From positions 1 through 45,480 of IMG/VR virus record IMGVR_UViG_3300025117_000115: DNA of 45,480 nucleotides; one strand, written 5' to 3'. Source of the DNA: a virus. Shown here one piece after another: positions 23,855 through 34,180 of the stretch. The stretch's first letter is position 1. Each line of letters begins with the position of its first letter. The translations under genes and the position numbers were made by a program. The notes below the pieces were generated by a model. That model did not search any database, was not told the origin of the DNA, and saw only the letters and a program-made list of their open reading frames with translations.

Positions 23855-24391
23855 TCACTCACCCATATATCCTGAAAATGTTCCATACTCCCATAGTTTT
23901 AATGGTGAATATCTATTCCTTAAATCATCAATCCATTTCTTATATTTACTACTATAACCATCAATTTTCAATACTTCACTCCAATTATTTAACCATATGG
24001 AGAATAATTTTTGTGGAATATTAACATATCTCAATGTCTGGATTATGTTGTTGTTGCTTTCTATACTAATAATATAAACCATATTACCTTTGATATTATT
24101 TACTCGATTATCTTTATATAAATTAGGGTCAAACTCAATTTCAAATAATAAATTATCACCAAATTTTAATAATGCATAAATATAATTATTCTCTTGAATT
24201 GCTCTTGTTTCAATTTTATCAAATCTTAGTGATTGTTTTTCTTTTTCTGTCATATCATCAATGTAGATATTAAAGAATAATTCTCCTTGTTCATGACATT
24301 CTAGAATACAACCACATTGATTTAACATATTTCTACCTTGAAACAAAGTGTATGGTGTACCTACTTCTAGTTTTGATATTTGATGTGACAT
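23855..24391 (-). CDS. Unknown 178-aa protein
   Basis: Reads MSHQISKLEVGTPYTLFQGR; beta-rich through about residue 110 then helical. GAAGG lies before the ATG. No recognised domain. Aromatic C-terminus (LKLWEYGTFSGYMGE). Confidence 0.7.
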   Translation of the reverse strand: MSHQISKLEVGTPYTLFQGRNMLNQCGCILECHEQGELFFNIYIDDMTEKEKQSLRFDKIETRAIQENNYIYALLKFGDNLLFEIEFDPNLYKDNRVNNIKGNMVYIISIESNNNIIQTLRYVNIPQKLFSIWLNNWSEVLKIDGYSSKYKKWIDDLRNRYSPLKLWEYGTFSGYMGE

Positions 24392-24439
24392 TGATAATTA
24401 CCTTCTTTCTAAATAGTTTATGTAGATATAATTTTACTA

Positions 24440-24700
24440 TTATTCAGGTAATAAATCAATAAATTCTCTTACTGATAAAATACATGCCTCAAACTTTTCT
24501 TTATCCCAATATGAAAATAATGCACTATCTCTAGATTTTGCATATTCTTTTAATTCATCTGATTTAATTAAATCTAAATATTCCATACAAATAGCAATAG
24601 TTGATGATTGGGCAACTAATAAATCAGAAATTTCTTTTATATTATTTCTTCTGAGATAATGCTTAATTTTCATTTCGCAAAATTGCTTTTTAGTTATCAT
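24440..24700 (-). CDS. Unknown 86-aa helical protein
   Basis: Reads MITKKQFCEMKIKHYLRRNN. All-helical prediction, slightly acidic C-terminus. AAAGGAG lies upstream. Function unknown. Confidence 0.65.
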   Translation of the reverse strand: MITKKQFCEMKIKHYLRRNNIKEISDLLVAQSSTIAICMEYLDLIKSDELKEYAKSRDSALFSYWDKEKFEACILSVREFIDLLPE

Positions 24701-24721
24701 GATTTAATATCTCCTTTATTA

Positions 24722-25039
24722 TTATCTATTTGCAATAATTTCATATACTTTTTCTGTATTTGATTTATTGCTTAATATATTATTGTAAGTATTTTCATCA
24801 ATAATATAAAATCTTTCAGGACAACCATACCAAAAATCAAGATATTCATATATAATAAAAATAGTTCCAGTTTCATAAGTATCTGTACAAATTCTAAATC
24901 TTCCTATATCAATATAATTTGTTTTACCTGCTATATATTTTCCTAGTTTGTTTATATGATGTTCACGTTGCAATCTGTCTAACCATTCTCTATTAGCAGG
25001 AATTTTTCTAGGATATTTTTCTTGCATTTCATTTAACAT
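24722..25039 (-). CDS. Unknown 105-aa protein
   Basis: Reads MLNEMQEKYPRKIPANREWL; strand-rich middle with CTDTYETGTIFIIYEYLDFW. GGAG lies 7 nt before the ATG. It ends 18 nt before the next start. Function unknown. Confidence 0.68.
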   Translation of the reverse strand: MLNEMQEKYPRKIPANREWLDRLQREHHINKLGKYIAGKTNYIDIGRFRICTDTYETGTIFIIYEYLDFWYGCPERFYIIDENTYNNILSNKSNTEKVYEIIANR

Positions 25040-25041
25040 AC

Positions 25042-25251
25042 TTATTCTCCTTTTACTAATTCATAATTTGCATTTAAATTGCTAAATGTTAAAGGGACGA
25101 TTCCATCAATTATTCCATCTTCACTACAGTACCATATAAATCCAGAATCTTTAGTTATATACCAATATTCATGTATTGCAAAATTTGCCTTATATATTTG
25201 TCTTTCTTGAATTATTTTAATAACTTCACTTAAACTAATAGGATAATACAT
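25042..25251 (-). CDS. Unknown 69-aa protein
   Basis: Reads MYYPISLSEVIKIIQERQIY; N-terminal helix and beta-rich remainder. It is the first gene after the promoter at 25500-25528, behind a leader of about 240 nt. Function unknown. Confidence 0.66.
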   Translation of the reverse strand: MYYPISLSEVIKIIQERQIYKANFAIHEYWYITKDSGFIWYCSEDGIIDGIVPLTFSNLNANYELVKGE

Positions 25252-25370
25252 ATTAATTTCTCCTTTTCTGATTAATTTTCCATTTCATGACAAATCCTTG
25301 ATTTGGTGTTAATATTTTAGATTTTTATGTTCGATTATCTTCCATTTACGAGTGTATGCTTCAAATTTCA

Positions 25371-25408
25371 TGTTAAAGATTGTTAAGTTTATGTTAAGAT
25401 AGTGTTAA
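25371..25408 (-). repeat. Four TGTTAA direct repeats at helical spacing
   Basis: TGTTAA occurs at 25371, 25381, 25392 and 25403 (plus strand), spaced 10-11 nt. They lie within the leader downstream of the promoter at 25500-25528. Spacing of one DNA turn fits a row of bound proteins, such as a repressor or an initiator. Confidence 0.6.
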
Positions 25409-25416
25409 GGTGATTA

Positions 25417-25490
25417 GGAAGAGATAATTTTTGTTGTGTGAAGTGTGAGTGTTAATGTGTAAATTTTATTATGAATAAATTATCTCTTCC
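25417..25490 (-). promoter_or_regulatory. Long stem at the 5' end of a transcript leader
   Basis: GGAAGAGATAATTT (25417-25430) is perfectly mirrored at 25477-25490, a 14-bp stem with a 46-nt loop. The stem begins within a few nt of the start predicted from the promoter at 25500-25528, so the transcript's 5' end would be folded. No T-run follows, so a stabilising or regulatory structure is more likely than a terminator. Confidence 0.55.
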
Positions 25491-25499
25491 ATTAAATAT

Positions 25500-25528
25500 A
25501 GTATAATTGTTTAATGGGTGATTGTCAA
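25500..25528 (-). promoter_or_regulatory. Sigma-A-type promoter with long leader
   Basis: Minus strand: TTGACA (25528-25523), 17-nt spacer, TATACT (25505-25500). The first gene starts at 25251, leaving about 240 nt of leader. Confidence 0.86.
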
Positions 25529-25537
25529 CAATTATTT

Positions 25538-26263
25538 TTATGTTTTGTTATCAGATTTTAAATTATTTATATCTTCTTCACCATAAAGTTCTATATATCT
25601 ATTTTCATTAAACAAACTTCTGAATTCTCCATAATATTTTATTTCAGCTTTTATTCTTTCAATAACAGCATCTTTGATATCATCAAAATATCCTAAATGT
25701 TTTTGTTTATATCCAACTTGAATATAACTTCTCCATATACTCTTTAATTTATTCCAAGAAACACCTGTAAAACCAGAAGAATTTGTACTTGGTTTTAATC
25801 TATTTTTAGCATTTTCTAATTTATTTGCTGGTCTAAGATTATATTTACAGCAATTTTTTCTATCGCCATCCATATGATCATAATCAATATTATCATCTAA
25901 TCCCATAATTAATCTATGTAATAATATTGATGTTTTCATATCGCCTCTATAATATGTTGCCGTAGCATACCCACTTCCCATTTCAGACCATTTATATTTT
26001 TTAACTTTATCAACATCTTCAATATCAATTAATGCTCTAGATTTTTCTTCATTATTTTTGTCATATAAAATAATCTCAGCATATGTATCATATATTATTA
26101 TTTCATTCAAATCATTTCTAGTTCTTTGTTTTATTTCTCCATATAATTTTATTTGTTGATAATGTTTACTACATAAATACATATTTATTATTTTACTATA
26201 ATATATCTTATAACCAGAATTAGTATCACATCCACAAACTTCACATACTTTATTTATTTTCAC
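25538..26263 (-). CDS. HNH-type homing endonuclease with AP2-like domain
   Basis: The protein has 241 residues. It has an N-terminal zinc motif (CEVCGCDTNSG), a central HNH-type core (LLHRLIMGLDDNIDYDHMDG, RKNCCKYNLRPAN) with the catalytic His, and a C-terminal AP2-like DNA-binding region (SGFTGVSWNKLKSIWRSYI, GYFDDIKDAVIERIKAEI). Free-standing homing enzyme of phages. GTG start with AAGGAG 6 nt upstream; overlaps the end of the RecD gene by 14 nt. It is the last gene of the replication operon. Relatives: 37357 and 39206. Confidence 0.88.
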   Translation of the reverse strand: MKINKVCEVCGCDTNSGYKIYYSKIINMYLCSKHYQQIKLYGEIKQRTRNDLNEIIIYDTYAEIILYDKNNEEKSRALIDIEDVDKVKKYKWSEMGSGYATATYYRGDMKTSILLHRLIMGLDDNIDYDHMDGDRKNCCKYNLRPANKLENAKNRLKPSTNSSGFTGVSWNKLKSIWRSYIQVGYKQKHLGYFDDIKDAVIERIKAEIKYYGEFRSLFNENRYIELYGEEDINNLKSDNKT

Positions 26264-28559
26264 TATTTACTCCTTTATTTATTAATATATCTTTTAAATA
26301 TGTTTTTCTATTAAAATCTGCTTTCTTTTTTATTGCCCTATTTACAGTTTCTATTTCTCCTAAATGAAAAACTTTTTGCTTTGCTCTTGTTTGTGCGACA
26401 TATATTAAATTACTATTTAACATATATGTATGTGCTTTAGGGGTAATCATAATAACAATTTTTGCTTGACCACCCTGTGATTTTATAGTTCCAATACTAT
26501 AAGCTAATTTTATATTAATTAAATCATTTTTATCATATATTACAATTTCATCAAACTGAATAATAATTTTATTATATTCTATTTTTATTATTGTTCCTAT
26601 TTCTCCGTTTGCAACAAAAATTTCATCATCTTCATTTATATATTCTTCATTATATTTTATTGCTTTGTAATTATTTACTGTTTGTATTATCATATCATTT
26701 TCATAAAATTTTATATCTCCTATTTGAATATATTTTTCTTGTTTATCTACATTATCATTAGAAATTGGTTGTAAGTGTTTATTTAATATTAATGTACCAT
26801 AATCTCCTATATTATATGTTGACAAAACCATCACATCTTCTTTTAAATAACCTTTATGTAATAATTTATTATAAATTTTTATAACACTATTAATAACTTT
26901 TTCTTGTGGAGTATGGACAAATACATAACTTTTATCTTCTCCAAATATTTGTGGTTTTAGGGAATTGGTTAAAAATATTTCACTATTTCTAGTTTTTGTT
27001 GCTACAGTTAAAATACCACCTTCGCCATATCTAAATATTTGTGTTAAAGAAACAATAGGAATGATATTTGAATTTATTAAATCATAAAAAACATTTCCAG
27101 CATTAATAGATGGAATTTGAGCACTATCACCAATCATTAATAATTTTGTTTTAGAAAAATCAATTGCTTCAAGTATATGTTTAGTTAGAAATACATCACA
27201 CATTCCAAACTCATCAATTATAATTACATCATAAGGAAGTTTACATTTTTCGTTATAACCCCATTCTGGAGGCATATATGCCAAACCTCTATGTATTGTA
27301 GATGCTGGTTCTTTTGCATATTCTGCTAAAACTTTAGCTGCCCTGCCTGTAGGAGCAAATAAACAAAATGATTTATTATTATCTTTCAACATCTCTATTA
27401 TTGCATTAGTAGTTTGTGATTTTCCACTTCCTGAAAATCCATTAAGTATACATATATTTGATTGACATAACATATTTAATGTTTGATGTTGTTGTTCTGT
27501 TAAATTAATATCATTGGATACTTTTCTATGTTCTTCTGTATCTATATTCCATTTATTTTTTATTTTTAATCCTTCAATAATTTCATTTGCTATATATAAT
27601 TCTGTCTCATATGTTTCTAAAAATGAAATAGTTTTATCTTCTCTGTTAATGTGAAATATATTTGAATTTTTAATTGCATCAAGTAATTTATCACTACATT
27701 CTGGTACTAATTTATCAAGTGACTTTCTTATTAACGAAATCCCTATCTTTGTATGACCATTATTCTCATTTTCTTCTAATAAATATTCTATTGCTGAAAT
27801 AACACGTTGAACAGAAGTTTTTACATCAAAATCAAAATATATTAAAGGTTTTTCTCCTTTTTGTTTTTTTAATTTTGATTCTTTGTCTAATTCAAGAATA
27901 ATACTATCTGCATTTTTAAATCCTATTTTAGATAATGAACATAAAGATTTATATGGTTCTCTTTGTATTTCTTCTTTAATTTTTTGTGAAGAAGGATATT
28001 TATCATACATTTTTTTAATTGTTTTCATATCTATCAAACCTTGAAACATTTCAATTAATTCTGCAAATACAAAATTCTCTTCAATTTTTTGTCTAATGAT
28101 ATTAAATCTAAATTGTCCTATATTATATAGTTTTTTTAAATCAATATCATCAAGTCTATTATTAATAACTCTATCAACTATATCTGGATAATTTTCCATA
28201 ATAGTTTTTACTTGATCGTATGTAAGTATCTCAGATAAAAACATTCTTGTAGTATGTTCATTAGTTGGTCTTTCTCTTTGGATATGAATAATATGGTATC
28301 CATATCCACGACCTTTTTTATCTAATTTTTCTTCTGCTTTTACTTTGTAAAATATTCCTAACCCTAATTCATGAATATTTCCAAGAAGAGATATATTATT
28401 ATACATGTTTAGTTTTAAATCAGGGTATTTAATTGTATCAATTTCAGCACCATATATTTTACTATTTGTTGTATTATATACTAGTATTCTAGGTATACAA
28501 GTAAATTCTTTAATTACTTTTTCTGATTTTTCCATGTATTCTATTAATACACCATCCAT
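26250..28559 (-). CDS. RecD-like superfamily 1 DNA helicase
   Basis: A 769-residue helicase related to RecD2/TraA. The first ~340 residues hold helix-hairpin-helix and other N-terminal regions (FKNADSIILELDKESKLKKQ). Walker A is GFSGSGKSQ at 374-382, Walker B IIIDEFGMCD at 446-455, and GDSAQIPS at about 477. The C-terminal motif VI is YVAQTRAKQKV, with the SH3-type insertion before it. It unwinds DNA with 5'-3' polarity in this family. It overlaps the polymerase gene start by 16 nt and is likely co-translated. Alternative: a Dda-like replication helicase. Confidence 0.9.
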   Translation of the reverse strand: MDGVLIEYMEKSEKVIKEFTCIPRILVYNTTNSKIYGAEIDTIKYPDLKLNMYNNISLLGNIHELGLGIFYKVKAEEKLDKKGRGYGYHIIHIQRERPTNEHTTRMFLSEILTYDQVKTIMENYPDIVDRVINNRLDDIDLKKLYNIGQFRFNIIRQKIEENFVFAELIEMFQGLIDMKTIKKMYDKYPSSQKIKEEIQREPYKSLCSLSKIGFKNADSIILELDKESKLKKQKGEKPLIYFDFDVKTSVQRVISAIEYLLEENENNGHTKIGISLIRKSLDKLVPECSDKLLDAIKNSNIFHINREDKTISFLETYETELYIANEIIEGLKIKNKWNIDTEEHRKVSNDINLTEQQHQTLNMLCQSNICILNGFSGSGKSQTTNAIIEMLKDNNKSFCLFAPTGRAAKVLAEYAKEPASTIHRGLAYMPPEWGYNEKCKLPYDVIIIDEFGMCDVFLTKHILEAIDFSKTKLLMIGDSAQIPSINAGNVFYDLINSNIIPIVSLTQIFRYGEGGILTVATKTRNSEIFLTNSLKPQIFGEDKSYVFVHTPQEKVINSVIKIYNKLLHKGYLKEDVMVLSTYNIGDYGTLILNKHLQPISNDNVDKQEKYIQIGDIKFYENDMIIQTVNNYKAIKYNEEYINEDDEIFVANGEIGTIIKIEYNKIIIQFDEIVIYDKNDLINIKLAYSIGTIKSQGGQAKIVIMITPKAHTYMLNSNLIYVAQTRAKQKVFHLGEIETVNRAIKKKADFNRKTYLKDILINKGVNSENK

Positions 28560-31500
28560 TCATCTAAAATTTGTTCGTCTTCGTCTGTTTTAATCCATTG
28601 GCCTCCGACAATCTTTGTTTTCTTTTGAGTTTTAAAATTAATAACTTGTAAAACATCGAATAATTTAAAATTATTTTCAACAAAATATTTAGTATTTTTT
28701 ACTTTGGTTTTTAAATCTTCTCCACTTTTTAAATTTCTTAATGTGATATAGGGTTTAGTTTTATCTTTATATGTTTTGTACTCAGTGACAATATATAAAC
28801 TACTATCTGCTTTTTCATATTTAACTGTTGTATATTCAAGATATTCAAATTCAAATTTTACCTGTTCTTTTATTGATAATGTTTTGTCTTCTATTAACTC
28901 TGAATACTCTTTAATATAAGAAATAATATCAATATTTTTATAAATACCTGTTTTAGTTATTTTTTCAGTGTGCTTTAATAGTATATCTGTATTTAAATTT
29001 AACTTTTCAGCAACAAGTTTTTTAATTTGTTTTGATTCTCCTATTTTTTCATATAAATCTAGTATCTCTAATAATTTTTTATTTTTACCATATTTGGTAA
29101 ATAGATTTAAACCAGTCAATATTCTTAATTGTCTAGAATTAGTAGAAGTTTTTTCTTTTATATCTTTAATTAAATCAATATAATTTGTATATGTATTTCC
29201 TTGAGCAAGTTGATAAAGTTCTTCTGCTATTTGTGTACTGAGATATTTAATTGATAAAATACCTTTATAAATAGTATTTTCATTTCTATCAAAAGAATAT
29301 AATGCTTGAGATTTACCAAATTCAATAGGTTTAATTTTAATTCCTAATTGTTTTGCCAAAGTAATACCATTAATAGTATCCTTGGTATCTTCTGCTCTAT
29401 TTAGATATGCCGTTGTAAATTCTAAAGGGTAATATGTTCTTAATCTAGTTTCTGCATATCCATTCATCGAATATCCTGTACTATGATTATATCCAAATTG
29501 ATATTCGCTGGAATCTGAGATAATTTGTAAAAACTGTTTTGCTTCTTCTTCTGCAATTTCTCTTGATTTAGGAGAGACTTTACAATAACCGTCTAATATT
29601 TTAGGTAGTTGTTCTTTTAATTCTTCCTGCAATTTTTTACCAATTGCTCTTCTAGTAGAATCTGCAGTAGAACCATCTAAACCGCATATATCAGTAAGAA
29701 ATTTAATAGTATCTTCTTGATATACTAAATAACCATAATTTTCTTTTAATAATGTATCTATTTCTTTTGATGGATTATTATTAAATTCTTTCAATATCAA
29801 TCTATCTCTATACGATTTTCCAGATGGTCTAAGTGCAGCATTAACTAATGACATATCATTTATATACTGCGGTTGGAATTGTTTAAGTAACGAAAATGCA
29901 AAATCACCTTCAAATTGAAATACTCCTACATTTGAAGTTATCATATTATCCCATACCTTTTTATCATTCCAATCAATTTCATGTGCTTTAAGATAATGAG
30001 AACCAATATATTTATATACATCTTTCATTATTCCTACAGTTTTTAATCCTAAAATATCAAATTTAACAAAGTTTATTGAATCAACAGCTTTCATTGAACA
30101 AACAGAAACAGGTTGTGATTCATCTCCGTCTTTATAAAACACACCTAAATTATCTGCCAAAGTTATTGGAGAACCTATAATACCTGCTGGATGACTACCT
30201 TTTGCAATTATTGTTCCTTTTAATCCATCAAAATAATAAAACAAATCTTCATTATTTTTCTTTAAATTTTCAAATTCTTTCTTCAAATTATTTATTCTTG
30301 TTAATGCTTTATTATTTCTTATTTTATTGTAATAAATATCATAATAATCAAAATCTACTGACTTTGCTTCTATTTCATCCCCTTCTAATTCTTCAAGGTT
30401 AACTTCTTCTTGAATAATTTTAGAATATTCATCAAATAATTTATCAAATTGATTCTTAATTTCCATTACCAAACTTAAATCATGATATTTTAATCCTTTT
30501 GCTAAAACATCAATTGTTCCTCTATCTCTTAAAGTTGAAAATGCAGCAATGTAAGCAGTTTTTTCAGGAGTAAATCTATTTATAATAAATTTATAAACCT
30601 TTTCTCTATCTTCAGAAGCGAAATCCATGTCAATATCTGCAAGACTTATTCTATCTGCATTGCAGAATCTAGAAAACACAGTCTTCCATCTAACAGGGTC
30701 AACATCTATAATATCTGTAATATACGCTATCTCACTTCCACCTACAGATCCCCTGCAAAAACCATATGGTATGTCATTTTCGTTACAATAATCAACTAAT
30801 TCAGACATAAACATCATCAAACTTTCCATACCTTGTTTTTTCATTGCTTCAAACTCTTCTTTTATTTTCTGTTTATATTCATTTATTTTTAAAACATCAA
30901 TAATATTGTTTTTAACTTTTTCCTTAAATTTTTCTAATATTGTTTTTTTCCATAAACATAATGCATTATCACCATATAAATGAGGATATTTAAATGATTT
31001 ATCTAGTTTAAAATCTTCTATCATATCAGCAAATTTATTAGTATTTTGTATTGCTTGCATATAAACTTCTTCTGGTAAAACATTTTGATTTTTAAAACAT
31101 TCAATTAATTCATCATATGTCTTCCATGTAAGATCAAATTCATCTTCTTCTCCATAAAAACTTTCTTTGGATATTTGAAGAATTTTTCTACATTCTGCTT
31201 TATATTTTGAAGATGAATGAGTATCTGTACCTGCTATTAATGGAATATCATATAATTTACTCCATTCCCATAATAATTTATTATATTCTTTTTGATTTTC
31301 TGCTTTATGATATTGTACTTCTAAAAAACATCTATGTTTATTATTTGACATCCAGTTTATAAATGTATTGAAATAGTATAAATAATAGTTAGATAAAGAT
31401 ATTCTTTCTGACATTTCTATTTCTTCATCTAATAATACCATTTTACTTTTTTGAACCATATTCCATAATATAGATGCCAAACATGCAGTTGTAACAATAA

Positions 31501-31927
31501 TATTTTCACTTGTATTCATTAATTCTTCTATAGAAATTCTAGGATTATAATAATAATGTCTATCACTCTTATCTTCTTTTTTACCTTTTGAAGTAGCAAT
31601 TGAAACTAATTTGTTTAATTCTTTTACTCCCTCAAAATTTTTAGCATATAATCCTATATGATATCCTCTTTCATCTGCTTCTAATTTTGTACATAAATAT
31701 AATTCAATTCCATGTATATATTTTATTCCTGCTTTATCGCAATCTTGTTTTTTCTTAATCCAGTCGTAGATTCCTCCGTGATTGGAAAAAGCAATTGCTT
31801 TCATACTATTTTTTTTAGCAAGTTTAATATACTCTTTATAATTTGTACATGAATCAGCATAACCATTGCAATTACTAGTATCATCATGTAAATGAAACAC
31901 TACATAATTATTAATTATATTTTCCAT
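28544..31927 (-). CDS. dnaE: DNA polymerase III alpha subunit (DnaE type)
   Basis: A family C replicative polymerase, 1127 residues, near the normal DnaE length. It has an N-terminal PHP domain (FHLHDDTSN at 11-19, GTDTHSSSKY at 233). The polymerase-core motif is GFCRGSVGGSEIAYI at 389-403. The catalytic aspartates lie in DIDMDF at 431-436 within ADRISLADIDMDF. A third motif, NHSTGYSMNGYAETRLRTYY, lies around residue 820. No proofreading exonuclease domain was seen. Unlike most phages, which use family A or B enzymes, this one brings a bacterial-type polymerase. It sits between the nuclease and the RecD-like helicase. Confidence 0.95.
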   Translation of the reverse strand: MENIINNYVVFHLHDDTSNCNGYADSCTNYKEYIKLAKKNSMKAIAFSNHGGIYDWIKKKQDCDKAGIKYIHGIELYLCTKLEADERGYHIGLYAKNFEGVKELNKLVSIATSKGKKEDKSDRHYYYNPRISIEELMNTSENIIVTTACLASILWNMVQKSKMVLLDEEIEMSERISLSNYYLYYFNTFINWMSNNKHRCFLEVQYHKAENQKEYNKLLWEWSKLYDIPLIAGTDTHSSSKYKAECRKILQISKESFYGEEDEFDLTWKTYDELIECFKNQNVLPEEVYMQAIQNTNKFADMIEDFKLDKSFKYPHLYGDNALCLWKKTILEKFKEKVKNNIIDVLKINEYKQKIKEEFEAMKKQGMESLMMFMSELVDYCNENDIPYGFCRGSVGGSEIAYITDIIDVDPVRWKTVFSRFCNADRISLADIDMDFASEDREKVYKFIINRFTPEKTAYIAAFSTLRDRGTIDVLAKGLKYHDLSLVMEIKNQFDKLFDEYSKIIQEEVNLEELEGDEIEAKSVDFDYYDIYYNKIRNNKALTRINNLKKEFENLKKNNEDLFYYFDGLKGTIIAKGSHPAGIIGSPITLADNLGVFYKDGDESQPVSVCSMKAVDSINFVKFDILGLKTVGIMKDVYKYIGSHYLKAHEIDWNDKKVWDNMITSNVGVFQFEGDFAFSLLKQFQPQYINDMSLVNAALRPSGKSYRDRLILKEFNNNPSKEIDTLLKENYGYLVYQEDTIKFLTDICGLDGSTADSTRRAIGKKLQEELKEQLPKILDGYCKVSPKSREIAEEEAKQFLQIISDSSEYQFGYNHSTGYSMNGYAETRLRTYYPLEFTTAYLNRAEDTKDTINGITLAKQLGIKIKPIEFGKSQALYSFDRNENTIYKGILSIKYLSTQIAEELYQLAQGNTYTNYIDLIKDIKEKTSTNSRQLRILTGLNLFTKYGKNKKLLEILDLYEKIGESKQIKKLVAEKLNLNTDILLKHTEKITKTGIYKNIDIISYIKEYSELIEDKTLSIKEQVKFEFEYLEYTTVKYEKADSSLYIVTEYKTYKDKTKPYITLRNLKSGEDLKTKVKNTKYFVENNFKLFDVLQVINFKTQKKTKIVGGQWIKTDEDEQILDEWMVY

Positions 31928-31942
31928 CTATATCCTCCAATT

Positions 31943-33097
31943 TTACAAGATTCCATCAAGCCAACTCAAATCATCTATAATACTCTTATCTTTTTCTACT
32001 CTTTTACTATCCTTGTCATCTAATTCTTCTAAATATTTCCTATAAGGCTCATGAATTTTACTACTATAACCACTTAATACAGCATGATAATAGCTACTTT
32101 CCCTAGTTATGTCTTTCCAAAAAATATTTTTATCTTTTGTCTTTTCAAATTCTTTTTCTTTTTTAATAATATCTACAATTATATTTGTAATATATTGTTT
32201 GTGATTATCAATTATTTCTTCATTCAATTCTACTTCTACAAAACAATCATTAATTTTAAATTTTTCCTGTACTTCTTTAGGTAAACATTCTATAGTATTT
32301 GTTTCTATCATTTGAAATAATAAATTTTCTATATCATCTTCAGAATATTTAAAATGTTTTAACCATGTTTTTGTGTTAGATTTTAATTTTTCACCAATAC
32401 TATTTCTTTCTATTTGCCTTACTTTTATTTCTCCATTCTTTTGAGTATATGTTACATTTACATATTTCATAAAATTAAATCTAATAATAATATCTTCGTA
32501 TGGCATATTTGTTTTTTGATGAATACCTTCTGCATATAATAATAATTGACCTGAATTTTCTATTAGTTTTTTACCAGAATATAAAGAACTAGTTTTCCAA
32601 TCTGAGATGAATATTTTTTTTCTTCCATTTCTTTCTTCAACATTAAGTATATCAATATATCCCTGGAAGTATTGATTCCCTATTTTAATTAATAAAAATG
32701 GTTCGATAATTGGTTTATTAGTTACTTTTTTATGATTTAAGAAAAAATGCCTCATACATGCTTCATATTTTTTTGCTATTTTCTCATTTTTATCTTTGTC
32801 TGTCCTATCATACATTAACCCCATAGTATTAAATTCAAATAATTTTTCTTCATATTCATTTAACATACCTTGATTATCTAATTCATTACGATACAGTTTT
32901 TCAACAATTGAATGTGCATAATTACCACTTACTGCATAAATTGAATCTTTTTTATCTTCTGGTATTTTTAATATATATTTTAACATGTATTCATAAGGAC
33001 AATTGATATATGTATTAATTCTTGACCAACTCCAGAGTTTGTCAATTTTCAGATCTTTCTTAATTTTTTCTAATTCTTCACCTTTTTTTCTTGTCAT
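31943..33097 (-). CDS. RecB/Cas4-like PD-(D/E)XK nuclease
   Basis: The family signature is WSWSRINTYINCPYEYMLKY near the N-terminus. The nuclease core is GYIDILNVEERNG followed by KKIFISDWKTSS, giving the Asp and Asp-X-Lys of PD-(D/E)XK enzymes. The start MTRKKGEELEKIKKD (33095-33097) has AAGGAG 7 nt upstream and overlaps the primase gene. Likely a single-strand or end-processing nuclease for recombination and replication. It lacks a complete iron-sulfur Cys set. Confidence 0.82.
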   Translation of the reverse strand: MTRKKGEELEKIKKDLKIDKLWSWSRINTYINCPYEYMLKYILKIPEDKKDSIYAVSGNYAHSIVEKLYRNELDNQGMLNEYEEKLFEFNTMGLMYDRTDKDKNEKIAKKYEACMRHFFLNHKKVTNKPIIEPFLLIKIGNQYFQGYIDILNVEERNGRKKIFISDWKTSSLYSGKKLIENSGQLLLYAEGIHQKTNMPYEDIIIRFNFMKYVNVTYTQKNGEIKVRQIERNSIGEKLKSNTKTWLKHFKYSEDDIENLLFQMIETNTIECLPKEVQEKFKINDCFVEVELNEEIIDNHKQYITNIIVDIIKKEKEFEKTKDKNIFWKDITRESSYYHAVLSGYSSKIHEPYRKYLEELDDKDSKRVEKDKSIIDDLSWLDGIL

Positions 33098-34160
33098 TAG
33101 CAATCTCCTTTAAATATTCTTTATGTTCTTTTTCATCATATTTAATTTTATATTTTAAAAGATAATTAAATATTTTATTATTTGCATCTGTTGGTGATTC
33201 TTTTTCTTTTAATAAATCATGTTTATCATATATGTAAAATATATTACGTATTCCATAAAATCTACTACATTCTGAACGTATATGTTTTAATGGTATATCT
33301 TTATCATAAGCAATTACAATATCGCAATTAATGCCAATAAGAATTTTAACTTGTTCATCACTCAAATTATGTGATCCTACTGCTACTCCCGTTCCATCTA
33401 ATCTACTATGTCTTTTGAGGACTCCCTTCTCACTTTCGTAAACACAAACATAACCTGCTTCTTGTATTGTTTTATAATTCTCTTGTAATCCATATAAATT
33501 AATCCCCTTTGGATATTGTTTGAGAGGATAATATTTAGGAATATCAAATAAATCATAATTCTTTACAGTAGTTCTACCAATAATTCCTATATAATCATCT
33601 TCTTCACCAGACCAATATCTAATAGGAATTATAATTCTTTTATGCTTATAACTATAACCTATATTAAATTTTTTACGTGTAAATTCTACTATTCCTTCTT
33701 TAAACCAATCAATATATAATACAGGTTCGTATTCTTCAATAATTGTACTATCAAAAATTTCAATATCATTTATATTTATTTTGTTTCTTTTACGTTTTAC
33801 TTTTTTAAATATTTCTAATGGATCTATTTTACTTTCTTCTTTTGATTGTTTTTTATTTTTATAATTATAAACTAATCCAAATAATTTATGTAAATATTTA
33901 TTAGCATCTACAAATGAAATATCTTTTATGGTCATTATAAGAGTAAATATATTTCCTCTTATAATTTTACTATCTGATTGAAATATTTTAGTTTTTAATG
34001 TATCTTTTTTAATTGCAATATTAGTTTTATTTGTACTTTCTGGCATACCACATCTATATTCAGTAGAATATTCTTTAAAATCATGACAACCTAAATTATC
34101 AATGATTTTATTTGTTAATTCATTATCTATAATATGTTGAATGATTTCTATTGCTGTCAT
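33078..34160 (-). CDS. DNA primase (DnaG/TOPRIM type)
   Basis: A 360-residue primase-like protein. The N-terminal region has GCHDF and YRCGMP, a degenerate zinc-binding module, followed by FTLIMTIKDISFVDANKYLH typical of the fold after it. The TOPRIM core has Glu in CVYESEKGVL (242) and the DxD in AYDKDIP (286-288), with GSHNLSDEQV between. No helicase domain is fused; the DnaB-like protein is separate, 20 nt upstream. It synthesises RNA primers. The zinc site is incomplete compared with DnaG. Confidence 0.8.
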   Translation of the reverse strand: MTAIEIIQHIIDNELTNKIIDNLGCHDFKEYSTEYRCGMPESTNKTNIAIKKDTLKTKIFQSDSKIIRGNIFTLIMTIKDISFVDANKYLHKLFGLVYNYKNKKQSKEESKIDPLEIFKKVKRKRNKININDIEIFDSTIIEEYEPVLYIDWFKEGIVEFTRKKFNIGYSYKHKRIIIPIRYWSGEEDDYIGIIGRTTVKNYDLFDIPKYYPLKQYPKGINLYGLQENYKTIQEAGYVCVYESEKGVLKRHSRLDGTGVAVGSHNLSDEQVKILIGINCDIVIAYDKDIPLKHIRSECSRFYGIRNIFYIYDKHDLLKEKESPTDANNKIFNYLLKYKIKYDEKEHKEYLKEIANDKKKR

Positions 34161-34180
34161 GCTTTTTAATAATCACCTAC

